From positions 1 through 53,716 of the forward strand of contig NZ_PJRN01000019.1 in NCBI RefSeq assembly GCF_002930105.1: a stretch of DNA of 53,716 nt, written 5' to 3'. Shown piece by piece: positions 9,230-27,912 of this stretch (position 1 is the first letter of the stretch; each line of letters begins with the position of its first letter). The translations under genes and the position numbers were made by a program. The notes under the pieces are model-generated. The model was not told the origin of the DNA and ran no database searches. It saw nothing but the letters and a program-made list of their open reading frames with translations. Source of the DNA: Billgrantia saliphila (GTDB taxonomy: Bacteria > Pseudomonadota > Gammaproteobacteria > Pseudomonadales > Halomonadaceae).

Positions 9230-9385
9230 AATGCCTCCCGAGTGACTCGACAGCGCCAGTCAGTATGGACAATTCAATAAAAACTGCATGGAGAGTTCCG
9301 CCGCGCAGGCATGAAGCCCGGTGGCAGACCGTGATAATCTTGTCCCTCCGATGCCTCACGCAACCGACGAGCCAGCCACGAACGC

Positions 9386-11974
9386 ATGAACGACGCGGTC
9401 AAGACGGCCATGCCGGCCCATACGCCGATGATGGCCCAGTATCTCAAGATCAAGCGCGAGCACCCCGGCGTGCTGCTGTTCTATCGGATGGGCGATTTCT
9501 ACGAGCTGTTCTTCGACGACGCCAAGCGCGCCGCCGCCCTGCTCGACATCACCCTGACCCAGCGCGGCCAGTCCGCGGGCAAGCCGATTCCCATGGCCGG
9601 CGTGCCCTATCACAGTGCCGAAGGTTACTTGGCCCGCCTGGTGAAGGCAGGCGAGTCGGTGGCAATCTGCGAACAGTTCGGCGACCCGGCAGCGAGCAAG
9701 GGTCCGGTGGAGCGTCGCGTGGTACGCATCGTCACGCCGGGCACGCTCTATGACGAGGCGCTGCTCGACGCCCGCCGCGACAATCTGCTGGTGGCCGTGC
9801 ACCCCGCCGGCGAGTGCTGGGGCATCGCCTGGCTGGAGCTTTCCAGCGGCCGCTTCAGCGTGCTCGAGGTGGAAGGCGAAGGCGACATGCTCGCCGAGCT
9901 CCAGCGCCTTGACCCGGCCGAGCTGCTGGTGCCCGACAGCCTCTCGTTGCCACCCAGCCTGGAGGGGCGCCAGGGGCTGCGCCGACAGAGCGACTGGCTG
10001 TTCGATCTCGATAGCGCCACGCGCCTCTTGTGCGACCAGTTCCAGGTGCAGGACCTGCGCGGTTTCGGCTGTGCCCATCTCGAGGCCGCCCTCACCGCGG
10101 CCGGCGTCCTGGTGGAGTATGCGCGCGACACCCAGCGTTCGCGCCTGCCCCATGTCACCGCGCTGGGCGTGGAGAGCCGCGACGACGCCGTAGTCATCGA
10201 CGCCGCCAGCCGTCGCAACCTGGAGATCGACATCAACCTGGGCGGCGGTGGCGACAACACGTTGGCCAGCGTGCTCGATACCACCGCCACCGCCATGGGG
10301 TCGCGACTGCTCAAGCGCTGGCTTAACCGCCCGCTGCGTGACCGCAGCCAGGTGCAGGGGCGCCAGGCGGCAGTCGCCCTGCTACTCGAGCGGGAAGGCT
10401 TCGTGGCGCTGCGCGAGCTGCTCAAGGCGATCGGCGACGTCGAGCGCATCCTCGCGCGGGTGGCGCTCTACAGCGCTCGCCCTCGCGATCTCGCGCGCCT
10501 GCGCGACGCCCTGTTGGCGCTGCCGGAACTGCAACGTGAGCTCGCCGACTACGGTGAAGGAACCGCGCTGGACGAGTTGGCTCATCATATCCGCCTCTAC
10601 CCGGCGCTTGCCGACATGCTCGCGCGGGGCCTGATAGACAATCCGCCGGTGGTGATCCGCGACGGCGGCGTGATTCGCGAAGGCTTCGACGCCGAGCTGG
10701 ACGACTACCGCGGGCTCGCCGAGCATGCCGGCGACTATCTTGTGCAGCTGGAGACACGGGAGCGCGAGCGCACCGGGCTGGCCGGACTCAAGGTGGGCTA
10801 CAACCGCGTTCACGGCTATTACATCGAAATACCCCGGGCCCAGGCCCGCGAGGCGCCGGCCGATTACATCCGTCGCCAGACCCTGAAGAATGCCGAGCGC
10901 TTCATCATTCCCGAGCTCAAGGAGTTCGAGGACAAGGCGCTGTCGGCCAAGTCGCGCGCCCTGGCCCGCGAGAAGCTGCTCTACGATGGCCTGCTCGATT
11001 CGCTCAATGTCGAACTCGGCCCGCTGCAGAGCACCGGCCGGGCGTTGGCCGCGCTGGACGTGCTGACGACCTTCGCCGAGCGCGCCCAGGCACTCGGCTT
11101 CACGCGGCCGCAGCTGCTCGAGGCACCTGGAATCGAGATTCGCGGCGGACGTCACCCGGTGGTGGAGCACGTCAGCGACGGCCCCTTCGTTCCCAATGAC
11201 CTGGTGCTCGACGACAAGCGTCGCATGCTGGTCATCACCGGCCCCAACATGGGCGGTAAATCCACCTACATGCGACAGGCGGCGCTGATCACCCTGCTCG
11301 CCCATACCGGCAGCTTCGTGCCGGCCGACGAGGCCTGCATCGGTCCGGTGGATCGCATCTTCACCCGCATCGGCTCGTCGGACGACCTGGCCGGCGGACG
11401 CTCCACCTTCATGGTGGAGATGACCGAAACCGCCAACATTCTGCACAACGCCACCGACCATAGCCTGGTGCTGATGGACGAGATCGGTCGTGGCACCAGC
11501 ACCTTCGACGGCCTGTCACTGGCCTGGGCCAGTGCCGAACACCTGACCCGCACGCGGGCGTTCACGCTATTCGCGACGCATTACTTCGAGATGACGGCCT
11601 TGGCCGATCAGGCCGAGGGAGTGGCCAACGTGCACCTCACCGCCGCCGAGCACCGCGACGGCATCGTCTTCATGCACCGCGTGGAAGAGGGTCCCGCCAG
11701 CCAGAGCTATGGCCTGCAGGTGGCACAGCTGGCCGGCGTTCCGCAATCGGTCATCACCCGGGCACGCGACAAGCTGTCCCAACTGGAACAGCAGGAGATC
11801 GATCAGAGCAGCCGCGGCGGGCCCCGGCACGACAGCAGCCCTGCCCCCTTGCAGAACGATCTGTTCGCCACCGCGCCCCATCCGCTGCTCGACGCCTTGG
11901 GCGGATTGAATCCGGACGAGCTGACACCGCGCCAGGCGTTGGAACTGATCTATGCCTGGCGCGAGCAACTGTAG
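9386..11974 (+). CDS. mutS: DNA mismatch repair protein MutS
   Basis: An 862-residue MutS that recognises base mismatches and small loops and recruits MutL. The mismatch-binding Phe-X-Glu motif is in [11 protein letters not shown] (residues about 35-45). Connector, lever and clamp regions follow. The ATPase domain has Walker [14 protein letters not shown] (about 618) and Walker [22 protein letters not shown], followed by [10 protein letters not shown] short linker leads to a C-terminal tetramerisation segment ([17 protein letters not shown]). The length equals the family norm. The adjacent fdxA repeats the Pseudomonas mutS-fdxA order. Confidence 0.99.
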   Translation: MNDAVKTAMPAHTPMMAQYLKIKREHPGVLLFYRMGDFYELFFDDAKRAAALLDITLTQRGQSAGKPIPMAGVPYHSAEGYLARLVKAGESVAICEQFGDPAASKGPVERRVVRIVTPGTLYDEALLDARRDNLLVAVHPAGECWGIAWLELSSGRFSVLEVEGEGDMLAELQRLDPAELLVPDSLSLPPSLEGRQGLRRQSDWLFDLDSATRLLCDQFQVQDLRGFGCAHLEAALTAAGVLVEYARDTQRSRLPHVTALGVESRDDAVVIDAASRRNLEIDINLGGGGDNTLASVLDTTATAMGSRLLKRWLNRPLRDRSQVQGRQAAVALLLEREGFVALRELLKAIGDVERILARVALYSARPRDLARLRDALLALPELQRELADYGEGTALDELAHHIRLYPALADMLARGLIDNPPVVIRDGGVIREGFDAELDDYRGLAEHAGDYLVQLETRERERTGLAGLKVGYNRVHGYYIEIPRAQAREAPADYIRRQTLKNAERFIIPELKEFEDKALSAKSRALAREKLLYDGLLDSLNVELGPLQSTGRALAALDVLTTFAERAQALGFTRPQLLEAPGIEIRGGRHPVVEHVSDGPFVPNDLVLDDKRRMLVITGPNMGGKSTYMRQAALITLLAHTGSFVPADEACIGPVDRIFTRIGSSDDLAGGRSTFMVEMTETANILHNATDHSLVLMDEIGRGTSTFDGLSLAWASAEHLTRTRAFTLFATHYFEMTALADQAEGVANVHLTAAEHRDGIVFMHRVEEGPASQSYGLQVAQLAGVPQSVITRARDKLSQLEQQEIDQSSRGGPRHDSSPAPLQNDLFATAPHPLLDALGGLNPDELTPRQALELIYAWREQL

Positions 11975-12056
11975 GCGCCACGCGGCTTGCTCCGGCGCGG
12001 AGGCATGACTAGAATGATGCGTTTAGCGCAGTCCTATTCATAAGAAAGCCGCTCTT

Positions 12057-12075
12057 TATAACACTTAGGCCTAAG
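12057..12075 (+). promoter_or_regulatory. Candidate fdxA promoter and operator
   Basis: A -10-like TATAAC at 12057-12062 is followed at once by the perfect 12-bp palindrome CTTAGGCCTAAG (12064-12075), which would cover the transcription start. The -35 is poor, as at many activator-dependent promoters. The regulator is unknown. Confidence 0.4.
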
Positions 12076-12141
12076 GCTGATACCATCAACACCGCCCCGG
12101 GAATCGCACCCCACGCCCGGCCGCGAGGAGGGAGACAGGCA

Positions 12142-12465
12142 ATGACCTTTGTCGTCACCGAAAACTGCATCAAATGCAAGTACACCGACTGCGTCGAGGT
12201 CTGCCCGGTGGATTGCTTCTACGAAGGCCCTAACTTCCTGGTGATTCATCCGGACGAGTGCATCGACTGCGCCCTTTGCGAGCCGGAGTGCCCCGCCGAG
12301 GCGATCTTCTCGGAGGACGAGCTGCCCGAGGGCCAGGAGGAGTTCATCGCCATCAACGCCGAGCTGTCCGAGGTGTGGCCCAACATCACCGAGAAGCAGG
12401 ATCCGCCCGCAGATGCGGAGGAGTGGGACGGTAAAACCGGCAAGCTACAGTACCTGGAGCGCTGA
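12142..12465 (+). CDS. fdxA: 7Fe ferredoxin FdxA
   Basis: A 107-residue electron-transfer protein of the Azotobacter ferredoxin I type, with one [3Fe-4S] and one [4Fe-4S] cluster. The cysteine pattern is visible: [18 protein letters not shown] (residues 9-26), then [12 protein letters not shown] (about 40-51). The long C-terminal extension, rich in Glu and Trp, is characteristic of FdxA. A GGAGG ribosome binding site precedes the ATG. Downstream, Pseudomonas carries rsmZ and rpoS. Here rpoS is absent and an RsmZ-like RNA lies convergently. Confidence 0.97.
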   Translation: MTFVVTENCIKCKYTDCVEVCPVDCFYEGPNFLVIHPDECIDCALCEPECPAEAIFSEDELPEGQEEFIAINAELSEVWPNITEKQDPPADAEEWDGKTGKLQYLER

Positions 12466-12479
12466 GCCTCCTACTCGGC

Positions 12480-12506
12480 TAGCGCCTTGCCGGATAGCGG
12501 GCGCTA
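12480..12506 (+). terminator. Weak hairpin after fdxA
   Basis: TAGCGCC and GGCGCTA form a 7-bp stem with a 13-nt loop, 15 nt after the fdxA stop. There is no U-tract, so termination is uncertain. Nothing else was recognised between 12507 and 12646. Confidence 0.3.
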
Positions 12507-12646
12507 ACCTCGATGCTGTATCGGGCTTCAGGTGGATGGCCCTGCCGCGCTTGGGTGGTGACCGAGCGCGTCGATGTCGGCGCATCCATGAGCCGCCAAG
12601 AAAGGAAATTTGGGTATATATAGCCAGCGGCAGGAAGGCGAGGCAC

Positions 12647-12671
12647 AAAAAAGGCGGCCTCTTAGGCCGCC
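12647..12671 (-). terminator. Intrinsic terminator of the CsrB/RsmZ-like RNA
   Basis: Minus strand: perfect 7-bp stem GGCGGCC/GGCCGCC with loop TAAGA, followed by TTTTTT. No protein gene on that strand ends here, which shows that a non-coding transcript does. Confidence 0.88.
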
Positions 12672-12823
12672 CGGCTCCCAGCATATCCTTGGACGGGTCC
12701 CTCCGTCCTGACTCCAGTGGCAAACGTCCCTGCCCGGAGGCAACATCCTGTCGCACCGGGCGTGCCACATAATCAGCATCCCGTTGCATCCTGCTGGAGA
12801 GCTCTCCCGCTCTGCCTTGTCCC
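12647..12823 (-). ncRNA. CsrB/RsmZ-type small RNA (CsrA decoy), newly inferred
   Basis: A transcript of about 177 nt is predicted on the minus strand between a sigma70-like promoter (12829-12857) and an intrinsic terminator (12647-12671). It contains 12 GGA triplets, whose complements TCC start at 12676, 12686, 12698, 12702, 12706, 12713, 12727, 12746, 12779, 12789, 12805 and 12820. About three would be expected by chance at this base composition. Two are in the CsrB-type heptamer CAGGATG, and others are CAGGAC, CAGGGAC and AAGGAT. Several sit in loops: GGACGG-AGGGAC-CCGUCC, GCGAC-AGGAU-GUUGC, GGCA-GGGACGUU-UGCC, and CAGCA/UGCUG enclosing two GGAs. It lies beside fdxA, as rsmZ does in Pseudomonas. 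The proposed role is to sequester CsrA (1173-1373). Exact ends are inferred. Confidence 0.82.
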
Positions 12824-12828
12824 ATGGG

Positions 12829-12857
12829 TATTCTGGCAGCTATGGAACTGGACGCAA
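12829..12857 (-). promoter_or_regulatory. Promoter of the CsrB/RsmZ-like RNA
   Basis: Minus strand: TTGCGT (12852-12857), 17-bp spacer, AGAATA (12829-12834). Initiation is expected at the G run at 12821-12823. The weak -10 fits a promoter that needs an activator. Confidence 0.6.
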
Positions 12858-12930
12858 AACCCGCCAAACCGCTTTCCCGGCCTCGACCACGAGGCGTGAT
12901 GAAAAAAATTTCTCTTTTTCTTCAAAGGAT

Positions 12931-12965
12931 TAAAAAAAGACCGACACCCAAGATGTCGGTCTTTT
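12931..12965 (-). terminator. Intrinsic terminator of eno
   Basis: AAGACCGACA (12937-12946) pairs perfectly with TGTCGGTCTT (12954-12963). On the minus strand the stem is followed by a run of T, and a shorter T run lies on the other side. It ends the pyrG-kdsA-eno transcript and insulates the small-RNA promoter from it. Confidence 0.9.
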
Positions 12966-12997
12966 GCGGCCTTACTAAGCTTAGTTCGTCGCCATCG

Positions 12998-13015
12998 TGT
13001 AGGCGATTTCCTACA
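12998..13015. promoter_or_regulatory. GacA/UvrY-type upstream activating palindrome
   Basis: TGTAGG-N6-CCTACA has perfect 6-bp arms and matches 10 of 12 positions of the GacA consensus TGTAAG-N6-CTTACA. Its centre is about 184 bp upstream of the inferred start of the small RNA. That is the unusually distant position known for GacA sites on rsmY and rsmZ. It lies in the eno 3' untranslated region, on the far side of the eno terminator. A second perfect palindrome, ACTAAGCTTAGT, lies at 12974-12985. Confidence 0.7.
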
Positions 13016-13074
13016 AAACGGTCAGCGATTTCGACGGCCAATGGTCCTATTCACGGCCGTACGGCTCCGGACCC

Positions 13075-14427
<1,353 letters not shown>

Positions 14428-14439
14428 CTATGGATCGGC

Positions 14440-17039
<2,600 letters not shown>

Positions 17040-17065
17040 TCAATTTCGCTGCCCGCCCCCGAGAC

Positions 17066-17620
17066 TCACGACCACCAGCGCGCCAGATCCCCACCCAGCG
17101 GATCGTACGCCGGGCGCGATACTTCGGCGATTCGTGCCACCGCGGCATCGTGGGCATCAGGGTCGGCGCGGATCAGATCGAGTTCGTGTTGGTCCTCGGG
17201 ATAGGCGGCCAGCAGCAGGAAATCGTCGCTGGCCCATAAGCTGCAGTGACCGGTTCCCGCCGGCAGCACCAGGGCATCCCCGACGTTGAGCTCGACATCC
17301 TGACCCTGCTCGCCGCCCAGCCGCAACCGCCCGCGCCCCGAGAGCACGCCGAAAGCCTCGTGGGCAATGGAGTGGTAATGGTGGTAATCGTAGACGCCGC
17401 CACGCCAGCTCGGCGGCCAGCCGCTGGCGGTGAAGATACGCTCGAAGCGAGACGCTATGGCCTCGCGATCGAGTGCCGGATCGACTCCCCGCGAACGGAA
17501 CGCCAGCGTCGCCAACGGCGTGTTGGGGATGCGGCCATCATCGTGGAAGACCATCCGCTCGGGTTCGACGGTACGCCCATCGCTCTCCGCCAACCCCAGT
17601 GCTGCCAGCCTATCGTCCAT
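17066..17620 (-). CDS. Cupin-fold protein, YjlB-like (COG4297-type)
   Basis: A 184-residue protein with a single double-stranded beta-helix domain at about residues 75-135. The metal-site signature is HYHSIAHEAFGVLSGRGRLRLGG, broken here as HYHSIAHEAFGVLSG then RGRLRLGG, followed by VGDALVLPAGTGH. The His-X-His ... Glu ... His pattern predicts a bound metal. The N-terminal part (ERMVFHDDGRIPNTPLATL) matches the little-studied YjlB family, for which I know no established reaction. It stands alone between gltD and pyrG, on their strand but with a terminator upstream. It is not part of the usual gene order and may be a local insertion. Confidence 0.7.
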   Translation of the reverse strand: MDDRLAALGLAESDGRTVEPERMVFHDDGRIPNTPLATLAFRSRGVDPALDREAIASRFERIFTASGWPPSWRGGVYDYHHYHSIAHEAFGVLSGRGRLRLGGEQGQDVELNVGDALVLPAGTGHCSLWASDDFLLLAAYPEDQHELDLIRADPDAHDAAVARIAEVSRPAYDPLGGDLARWWS

Positions 17621-17680
17621 GATCGTCTCCTCCAGCGCTTGGTTTCCGTCGCCATGGAGTCTAGAAGAAGATCGAAAGGA

Positions 17681-17706
17681 AAGAAAAAGCCCCGGCAGGC
17701 CGGGGC
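17681..17706 (-). terminator. Intrinsic terminator of gltBD
   Basis: Minus strand: GCCCCGG/CCGGGGC stem with a four-base loop, followed by TTTTTCTT. It lies 22 nt beyond the gltD stop and separates gltBD from the cupin gene. Confidence 0.85.
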
Positions 17707-17728
17707 GAAGCGCGTCTGGGAAAAGGGA

Positions 17729-23625
<5,897 letters not shown>

Positions 23626-23904
23626 GGGCGTGCCTCGAAAAGGTCAATTGACATGGCAGTGGCGTTGAAATATTATGGTTGGTTTTTCTTTTAATTCTCA
23701 TCGCTTTTAGCGATCAGCCACTGTCGCGAGAAAAGGACGCCCAGCATAGACACCCCCCCTTGTATCGTGCAATCGCCCAAGGTTATTGGTATCCAGAAAT
23801 TCCCGCCAAATCCGCAACTTGCCATCCAGCTCCTTGCAAAAAAAACCATGAGTTCAAAGACTTGCGGCAGGCATTAACGATTCGCAAACGTTGCCCAAAA
23901 AGCA

Positions 23905-23920
23905 TTAGACTTTAGTCTAA
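23905..23920. promoter_or_regulatory. 16-bp perfect palindrome upstream of gltB
   Basis: TTAGACT-TT-AGTCTAA: seven-base arms with a two-base centre, about 280 bp upstream of the gltB ATG in an AT-richer stretch. It has the form of an operator for a dimeric regulator. The regulator is not identified. Confidence 0.45.
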
Positions 23921-24003
23921 ATGGCGCTTTTTTGCCCATACCGATAGCGCATAAGGCATGCGGATATATGCCTACCCAAGCGCTCGACCGACCCGCAAAC
24001 GGC

Positions 24004-24034
24004 TCTCGCCGCGCGCCAGGAGCACGCGGCGAGA
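24004..24034 (-). terminator. Candidate aroB terminator
   Basis: Minus strand: 10-bp perfect stem TCTCGCCGCG/CGCGGCGAGA with an 11-nt loop, about 50 nt after the aroB stop. Only a short, weak T run follows. Confidence 0.5.
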
Positions 24035-24082
24035 AGCGGCAGTACCAGAATGGCGATAACGAGGCGAGAGAGAGCGACGCCG

Positions 24083-25195
24083 TCAGCGTCGCGGGTAGGA
24101 AGCCAGCAGATCTTCGAGCAGTTCGCGCGGGGTTTCGTCGTGGATGACCGCCTCCCCGAGAGCGTGAAGCAGGACCAGGCGCAGACGGTCGTCGACGTTC
24201 TTCTTGTCCAGCCGCATCCGCGTCAGAAAATCGTCGACTCCCATGTCGGCAGGCGCCGCGAGCGGCAGACCGGCCGCCTCGATGATCGCGGCGGCGCGCT
24301 CGACCTCGGCCGTCGAGAGCCAACCGAGCCGGCGGGACAGCTCGGCGGCCATCGCCATGCCGGCACCTACCGCTTCGCCGTGCAACCAGTTGCCATAGCC
24401 CTGGTGCGCCTCGATGGCATGGCCGAAGGTGTGGCCCAGGTTGAGCAGCGCCCGCACGCCCTGTTCGGTCTCGTCCTCGGCGACGATCTCGGCCTTGAGT
24501 TCGCAGCTACGCTCGATGGCTCGCGTCAGCGCCGCCGGCTCGAGCCGGCGCAGCGCCGGCAGCTCTGCCTCCAGCCAATCGAGAAACGCCGCGTCGCGGA
24601 TCAGCCCGTACTTGATGACCTCGGCCAGGCCTGCCGAGAGCTCCCGCTCCGGCAGGGTCCTGAGCGTATCGGTGTCGATCAGTACCGCCCGGGGCTGCCA
24701 GAAGGCGCCGATCATGTTCTTGCCCAGCGGATGGTTGACGCCCGTCTTCCCACCCACCGAGGAGTCGACCTGGGCGAGCAGCGTGGTCGGCACCTGAACG
24801 AAGGCGACGCCGCGCTGATAGCAGGCGGCGGCGAACCCGACCATGTCACCGATCACGCCGCCACCCAGGGCGATGAGCGTGCAGCGGCGATTGAATCCGG
24901 CCTCGAGCAGGGCATCCCAGATGCGGGTCACGCTGGCGAATGTCTTGGTCGCTTCACCGTCGGGCAGGATCAGCTCATGCACCGTCAGTTCCGCAGGGAG
25001 CCCCTTGCGCAGCCGCGCCAGGTAGTGAGGTGCCACTGTCTCGTTGGTGACGATCATGACCTGGCGACCGGCCAGGTGAGGCGTCAGCCAGGCGGGATCG
25101 CCGATCAGCGCGGGACCGATATGGATGGGGTAGCTGCGCTCGCCGAGCGCCACCTCGAGGCTGCGCCGGGTCGCCGTGGATTCGCTCATGGACAT
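24083..25195 (-). CDS. aroB: 3-dehydroquinate synthase
   Basis: A 370-residue NAD- and zinc-dependent enzyme, the second step of the shikimate pathway. The NAD-binding segment is [19 protein letters not shown], then [23 protein letters not shown]. The zinc ligands are Glu in [10 protein letters not shown] and the His residues in [12 protein letters not shown] and GEAVGAGM. The reading frame also allows a GTG at 25201, overlapping the aroK stop. The ATG at 25195 has AAGG at suitable spacing and is preferred. It directly follows aroK, and the pair sits after pilQ, as in many gammaproteobacteria. Confidence 0.97.
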   Translation of the reverse strand: MSMSESTATRRSLEVALGERSYPIHIGPALIGDPAWLTPHLAGRQVMIVTNETVAPHYLARLRKGLPAELTVHELILPDGEATKTFASVTRIWDALLEAGFNRRCTLIALGGGVIGDMVGFAAACYQRGVAFVQVPTTLLAQVDSSVGGKTGVNHPLGKNMIGAFWQPRAVLIDTDTLRTLPERELSAGLAEVIKYGLIRDAAFLDWLEAELPALRRLEPAALTRAIERSCELKAEIVAEDETEQGVRALLNLGHTFGHAIEAHQGYGNWLHGEAVGAGMAMAAELSRRLGWLSTAEVERAAAIIEAAGLPLAAPADMGVDDFLTRMRLDKKNVDDRLRLVLLHALGEAVIHDETPRELLEDLLASYPRR

Positions 25196-25197
25196 GT

Positions 25198-25740
25198 TCA
25201 CGCCTTGGCCTGTAGGGGATCGACGAGCCGCTGCACGCGGCGCACGATATCGTTGACCACCGCACGCGGGCTGCGCCGGTCGGTGCGCACCACGATATCG
25301 GCCGTGGCACGATAGAGGGGGTCGCGCAGGTCGAACATCTCGCGCAGCACCTGCTCGCGGTCGGGGCGCTGGAGCAGCGGACGGTTGCGATCCTTGGCCA
25401 CCCGCCGCAGCTGCTGCTCGACGGTCGTGAACAGGTAGATAACGGTACCCCGCTCGCGCAGCCGGCGCCGATTCTCCTCACGCAGCACGGCGCCTCCCCC
25501 GGTGGCGAGCACCACTTTCTCGAGCGCGGTCAGCTCTTCAATCATCTGTGCTTCGCGCTGGCGAAAGCCCGACTCGCCCTCGACGTCGAAAATCCACGGG
25601 ATATCGGCGCCACAGCGCGCCTGTATCTCATGATCGCTATCATGGAAGTCGCGTGACAGCTCGGCCGCCAGAAGGCGGCCGATAGTACTCTTGCCGGCCC
25701 CCATGGGACCGACCAGTATCAGATTGGGCAAGTCCTGCAT
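25198..25740 (-). CDS. aroK: Shikimate kinase
   Basis: A 180-residue P-loop kinase that phosphorylates shikimate. Walker A is [15 protein letters not shown] near residue 10. The shikimate-binding Asp/Arg are in [20 protein letters not shown] and [22 protein letters not shown] is the conserved Gly-rich loop, and the lid contains RDRNRPLL-type residues ([13 protein letters not shown]). The ATG at 25740 shares its A with the pilQ stop (TGATG), so translation is coupled. The TTG one codon earlier is unlikely to be the start. Confidence 0.98.
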   Translation of the reverse strand: MQDLPNLILVGPMGAGKSTIGRLLAAELSRDFHDSDHEIQARCGADIPWIFDVEGESGFRQREAQMIEELTALEKVVLATGGGAVLREENRRRLRERGTVIYLFTTVEQQLRRVAKDRNRPLLQRPDREQVLREMFDLRDPLYRATADIVVRTDRRSPRAVVNDIVRRVQRLVDPLQAKA

Positions 25741-27860
25741 CAACGAATCGCCAGACCGTCTTCGAGTATCCGTGGAGTGATGAATACCAGCAGCTCCACC
25801 TTTTGATTACTGCTCTCATTGTACCGGAAAAGCCTCCCCAGCACAGGCAGGTCGCCGAAGAAGGGTGTCTTGGCCAGGCGGCTGAGCTGTTCGGTGGTCA
25901 GGATACCACCCAGCACCACGGTCTCGCCGTTGTCGACCAGTACCTGGGTCTCGATGCTGTTGGTATCGATCGGCGGCTCTCCCGTTGCGACGTCGCGGAA
26001 GCTGTCGTTGGTGATCACCAGGTCCATGATGATGCGATTGTCCGGCGTGATCTGAGGGGTTACTTCCAGTGACAGCACCGCCTCCTTGAACTCGGTCTGG
26101 GGCACGTTGCCCTCGCCGATGGACTGGTAGGCGCGCTCCTCACCCTGGCGAATGATGGCCGTACGCTGGTTGGCGGTAATGACCCGCGGCTGGGAGATCG
26201 TCTGGCTCTTGTTCTCGCTCTCCAGCGCGCGCAGCTCGAGGTCGAGCAGAATATCACCCGAGAGGTAACCGAAACCGAAGCTGGTCATGGGGTTGGCCCC
26301 GCCCAGGTCGACCGCCAGGCCGCCGCGCTGGAAGCGGCTGCCGGTGGGATCGTCGAACTCACCGGTGAACTGGCCCCGCGAATCGCGCTGGCCGGTGAAG
26401 CCGTCGCCGTAGGCGGAGATCGGCGTACCGCTCGAGGCGCCGCCCAGGTTGAAGCGGCTGCCCCCGCCGGATGCCCCCCAGTTCACCCCCAGCTCCTGGG
26501 TCACACCGTCGCGAGCGATGACGATACGCGCCTCAATCTGTACCTGGCGCACCGCCACGTCGAGCTGCTCCAGCGTATTCAGGATGTCCTGGATCTGATC
26601 GGCGGTGTCCTGGATCAGCAGCATGTTGGTGCGCTGATCGACGGCCACCCGGCCGCGCTCGGTGAGCAACCCGAAACCCTCTGCGCCGCGCAACAGCTGG
26701 GCGAGATCCTCGGCCCGGGCATACTTGACCTGGACGTATTCCGATACCAGCGGCGCCAGGGTCTCGGCCTGCTCGCGCGCCTCAAGCTCCTGGCGCTCGA
26801 GGTTGGCCAGCTCGCTGGCGGGCGCGACGACGATCACATTGCCCTCCTGGCGACTGGCCAGGCCATGGCTTTTGAGCACCAGGTCCAGCGCCTGGTCCCA
26901 GGGCACGTCACGCAGATTGAGGGTGACCTGACCGGTCACACTGTCGCTGGCCACTAGGTTGAGCCCGGTGAAGTCGGCGATGATCGCCAGTACCGAACGC
27001 ACCTCGATGTCCTGGAAGTTGAGCGTGATGCGCTCGCCGGAATAGGGAAATTGGCGGCGCGTGCGCTCGTCGCGCTCCTGCTGATCGATCGGTTGCGCTT
27101 CGATGGTCAGTTGGCGACCGCTCTGGGTCGAGAGCATGGCGAAGTCGCCGCTACCCTCGATGTCCAGCGTCACGCCGTCGCGACCGACGCGCGGCGTGAT
27201 GCGACGCAGCGGTGTGCCGAAGTCGCTGACGTCGAGGACCTGGTTGTGGGATTCAGGCAGTTCGACCCCGCTGAGCTCGGCAACGATGCGATTGCGCCCC
27301 GCCTCGCTGACCCTTGCGTCGACGCCGGCCCGGTCGAAGGTAACGATCAAACGCCCGGCTCCGCCTTCACCGCGGCGGAAATCGATATCGGCGATCGCGG
27401 GCATGCCGCGCGTTGCTGAGGGAGCCGGCACCGCGCCCGATGTCGCCGACCCACCGCTTTCGGCGGCCGGAGCGGCCGGCAAGGGGCCGCCGATGGCGAG
27501 CCGCAGCCGGTCACCCTGCTGCTGTGTGTCGTAGGGAAGCGCGCCATTCAGGTTGAATACCAGCCGCGTCCGCGATCCCGCCTCGAGGGCCGTGACCTGC
27601 TCGACGCCACCGATGCCCAGGTCGATATGCCGGCGATCCAGCGCGTTGGCTGTGTTCACCAGATCGATAGTCAGCCTCGCCGGATCGTCGAGCCGATAGC
27701 CGCGCACTTCGGGCACACCGTCGCTGAAGCTCAGGTCGATCAGCAGCTCGCCACGCTCGCCCTGACGAAAATCGAGGTCGGTCAATGTCGTGGCCGCCAG
27801 GACAGGCATGGTGACCAGGGCCAGGCAGAGCGCTGCCAGTCTTCGTATCGCATGCTTCAT
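25740..27860 (-). CDS. pilQ: Type IV pilus secretin PilQ
   Basis: A 706-residue outer-membrane secretin, the gated pore for the pilus fibre. A signal peptide ([20 protein letters not shown], then LAA) precedes two AMIN domains (about 25-120 and 155-245) that bind peptidoglycan. Next are an STN/N0 domain ([20 protein letters not shown]), an N1 domain and the secretin core (about 420-700) with VQIEARIV and [19 protein letters not shown]. The C-terminal sequence [15 protein letters not shown] is the typical secretin signature. An upstream extension of 71 residues in the same frame is rejected, because the signal peptide and a GGGGAA-type site fit the ATG at 27860. Confidence 0.98.
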   Translation of the reverse strand: MKHAIRRLAALCLALVTMPVLAATTLTDLDFRQGERGELLIDLSFSDGVPEVRGYRLDDPARLTIDLVNTANALDRRHIDLGIGGVEQVTALEAGSRTRLVFNLNGALPYDTQQQGDRLRLAIGGPLPAAPAAESGGSATSGAVPAPSATRGMPAIADIDFRRGEGGAGRLIVTFDRAGVDARVSEAGRNRIVAELSGVELPESHNQVLDVSDFGTPLRRITPRVGRDGVTLDIEGSGDFAMLSTQSGRQLTIEAQPIDQQERDERTRRQFPYSGERITLNFQDIEVRSVLAIIADFTGLNLVASDSVTGQVTLNLRDVPWDQALDLVLKSHGLASRQEGNVIVVAPASELANLERQELEAREQAETLAPLVSEYVQVKYARAEDLAQLLRGAEGFGLLTERGRVAVDQRTNMLLIQDTADQIQDILNTLEQLDVAVRQVQIEARIVIARDGVTQELGVNWGASGGGSRFNLGGASSGTPISAYGDGFTGQRDSRGQFTGEFDDPTGSRFQRGGLAVDLGGANPMTSFGFGYLSGDILLDLELRALESENKSQTISQPRVITANQRTAIIRQGEERAYQSIGEGNVPQTEFKEAVLSLEVTPQITPDNRIIMDLVITNDSFRDVATGEPPIDTNSIETQVLVDNGETVVLGGILTTEQLSRLAKTPFFGDLPVLGRLFRYNESSNQKVELLVFITPRILEDGLAIR

Positions 27861-27912
27861 CGTTCCCCTTCCCCTCGCCTGATTCTGCCGTCTTGCCCGC
27901 CGGCGTTGCCGG

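Larger units (their letters stand above)
23626..24082. other. 457-bp intergenic region between gltB and aroB
   Basis: No convincing gene was found. The small ORFs on both strands have atypical composition and no recognisable motif. It holds a candidate aroB terminator (24004-24034), a 16-bp palindrome (23905-23920) and a possible gltB promoter on the minus strand (TTGCAC, 18-bp spacer, TATGCT, around 23740-23770). The GC content is clearly lower than in the flanking genes. In Pseudomonas a SPOR-domain gene lies here; it is missing. Confidence 0.5.

Noticed and set aside
12796..12807. GGAGAGCTCTCC palindrome within the small RNA as a protein operator
   Set aside because: It lies inside the transcribed region and contains a GGA. 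It is better explained as an RNA stem or dimer contact of the decoy RNA.
12445..12867. A 140-codon minus-strand ORF between fdxA and eno
   Set aside because: It starts upstream of the small-RNA promoter, runs through the small RNA and its terminator, and ends inside fdxA. Arg/Pro-rich sequence, no motif; explained by the non-coding RNA.
23679..24323. Small ORFs on both strands in and near the gltB-aroB gap
   Set aside because: No ribosome binding site, no family resemblance. The minus-strand one overlaps aroB out of frame.
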